Source: Roseococcus sp.
GTDB taxonomy: Bacteria; Pseudomonadota; Alphaproteobacteria; Acetobacterales; Acetobacteraceae
Direction: 5' to 3'
Assembly: GCA_026414745.1 (NCBI GenBank)
Contig: JAOAIK010000048.1
Location: 1 to 45,627 of the forward strand
DNA length: 45,627 nt
Both the position numbers and the translations under genes were made by a program. Positions 45,494-45,627 of this stretch are shown piece by piece (the first letter of the stretch is position 1; each line of letters starts with the position of its first letter). The notes beneath the pieces are model-generated. The model searched no databases. It was given only the letters and a program-made list of their open reading frames with translations, and was not told the origin of the DNA.

Positions 45494-45627
45494 ATGAGCG
45501 CCCGGTCCGATCAGATGATCATCAACCAGCATCTCCCGCCCCACCTGCGCGAGGTCTGTGACCTGCTGGCCCGGGGCCTGCTGCGGCTGCGCAGCCGCGC
45601 TGCCGAGGATCTCGCGCGCGACGCCGA
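45494..45627 (+). CDS. Start of an unknown protein, cut by the window edge
   Basis: The ATG at 45494 begins 44 readable codons (MSARSDQMIINQHLPPHLRE, then VCDLLARGLLRLRSRAAEDL) up to the window end. The sequence is mostly helical, with no recognisable domain yet. It lies 33 bp after the unknown 227-residue protein, on the same strand and probably in the same transcript. The ribosome-binding site is weak (GGTAGGA). Confidence 0.55.
   Translation, partial: MSARSDQMIINQHLPPHLREVCDLLARGLLRLRSRAAEDLARDA

Overview
The window is about 45.6 kb of very high-GC DNA, roughly 70-75% by eye. Gene content points to an alphaproteobacterium of the Acetobacteraceae type (Roseomonas-like): many orphan Bug/TctC solute receptors, O-succinylhomoserine sulfhydrylase, an alphaproteobacterial adenosine-kinase-type PfkB enzyme, YggT, ApaG and a bactofilin. 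The genus is inferred from gene content only. The first 19 bases are the Tn5/Nextera mosaic end, so the left edge is a contig end carrying sequencing adapter.

Bases 20-9,300 hold core metabolism and regulation. They contain the tail of an Ala/Glu-rich coiled-coil protein, a Bug receptor, apaG, metZ, an Hpt protein overlapping a LuxO-like sigma-54 activator, a second Bug receptor, ahcY (with a palindromic operator-like site upstream), a small membrane protein, folD and yggT. metZ, ahcY, folD and the adenosine kinase at 39.3 kb all belong to the methionine/SAM/one-carbon cycle. A tRNA-Ala(CGC) follows at 9,302.

Bases 9,378-19,821 hold a 0.45-kb gene-poor stretch, an acyl-CoA carboxylase carboxyltransferase without a biotin carboxylase partner, a Bug receptor, an ACT-domain protein, hemW, a membrane protein, another Bug receptor, a secreted trypsin-like protease with a Sel1-like region, and an etfB-etfA-hbd fatty-acid oxidation operon. 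Bases 19,942-26,052 hold gapA and tkt (overlapping, pentose phosphate/glycolysis), priA, and a divergent transaldolase.

Bases 26,129-31,997 form a same-strand run: a XerC/D-type recombinase, an outer-membrane lipoprotein and a kpsM-kpsT-kpsE-kpsD-type capsule export set. No glycosyltransferases are present. Bases 32,001-39,147 hold an EamA transporter, a tandem-YCII protein, a Tat-type esterase, a fifth Bug receptor, a diguanylate cyclase, an AEC transporter, a lipoprotein and a bactofilin.

From 39,315 the adenosine kinase is followed by two related small exported proteins. They are separated by an exact 34-bp direct repeat that looks like a recombination scar. From about 41,798 to the right edge the DNA is accessory. 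Remnants of an IS5-type, an IS66-type and an IS630-type element are packed side by side. They are followed by a minus-strand HTH fragment and a compact ImmA/IrrE protease - XRE regulator - unknown protein - unknown protein cassette that runs off the window.
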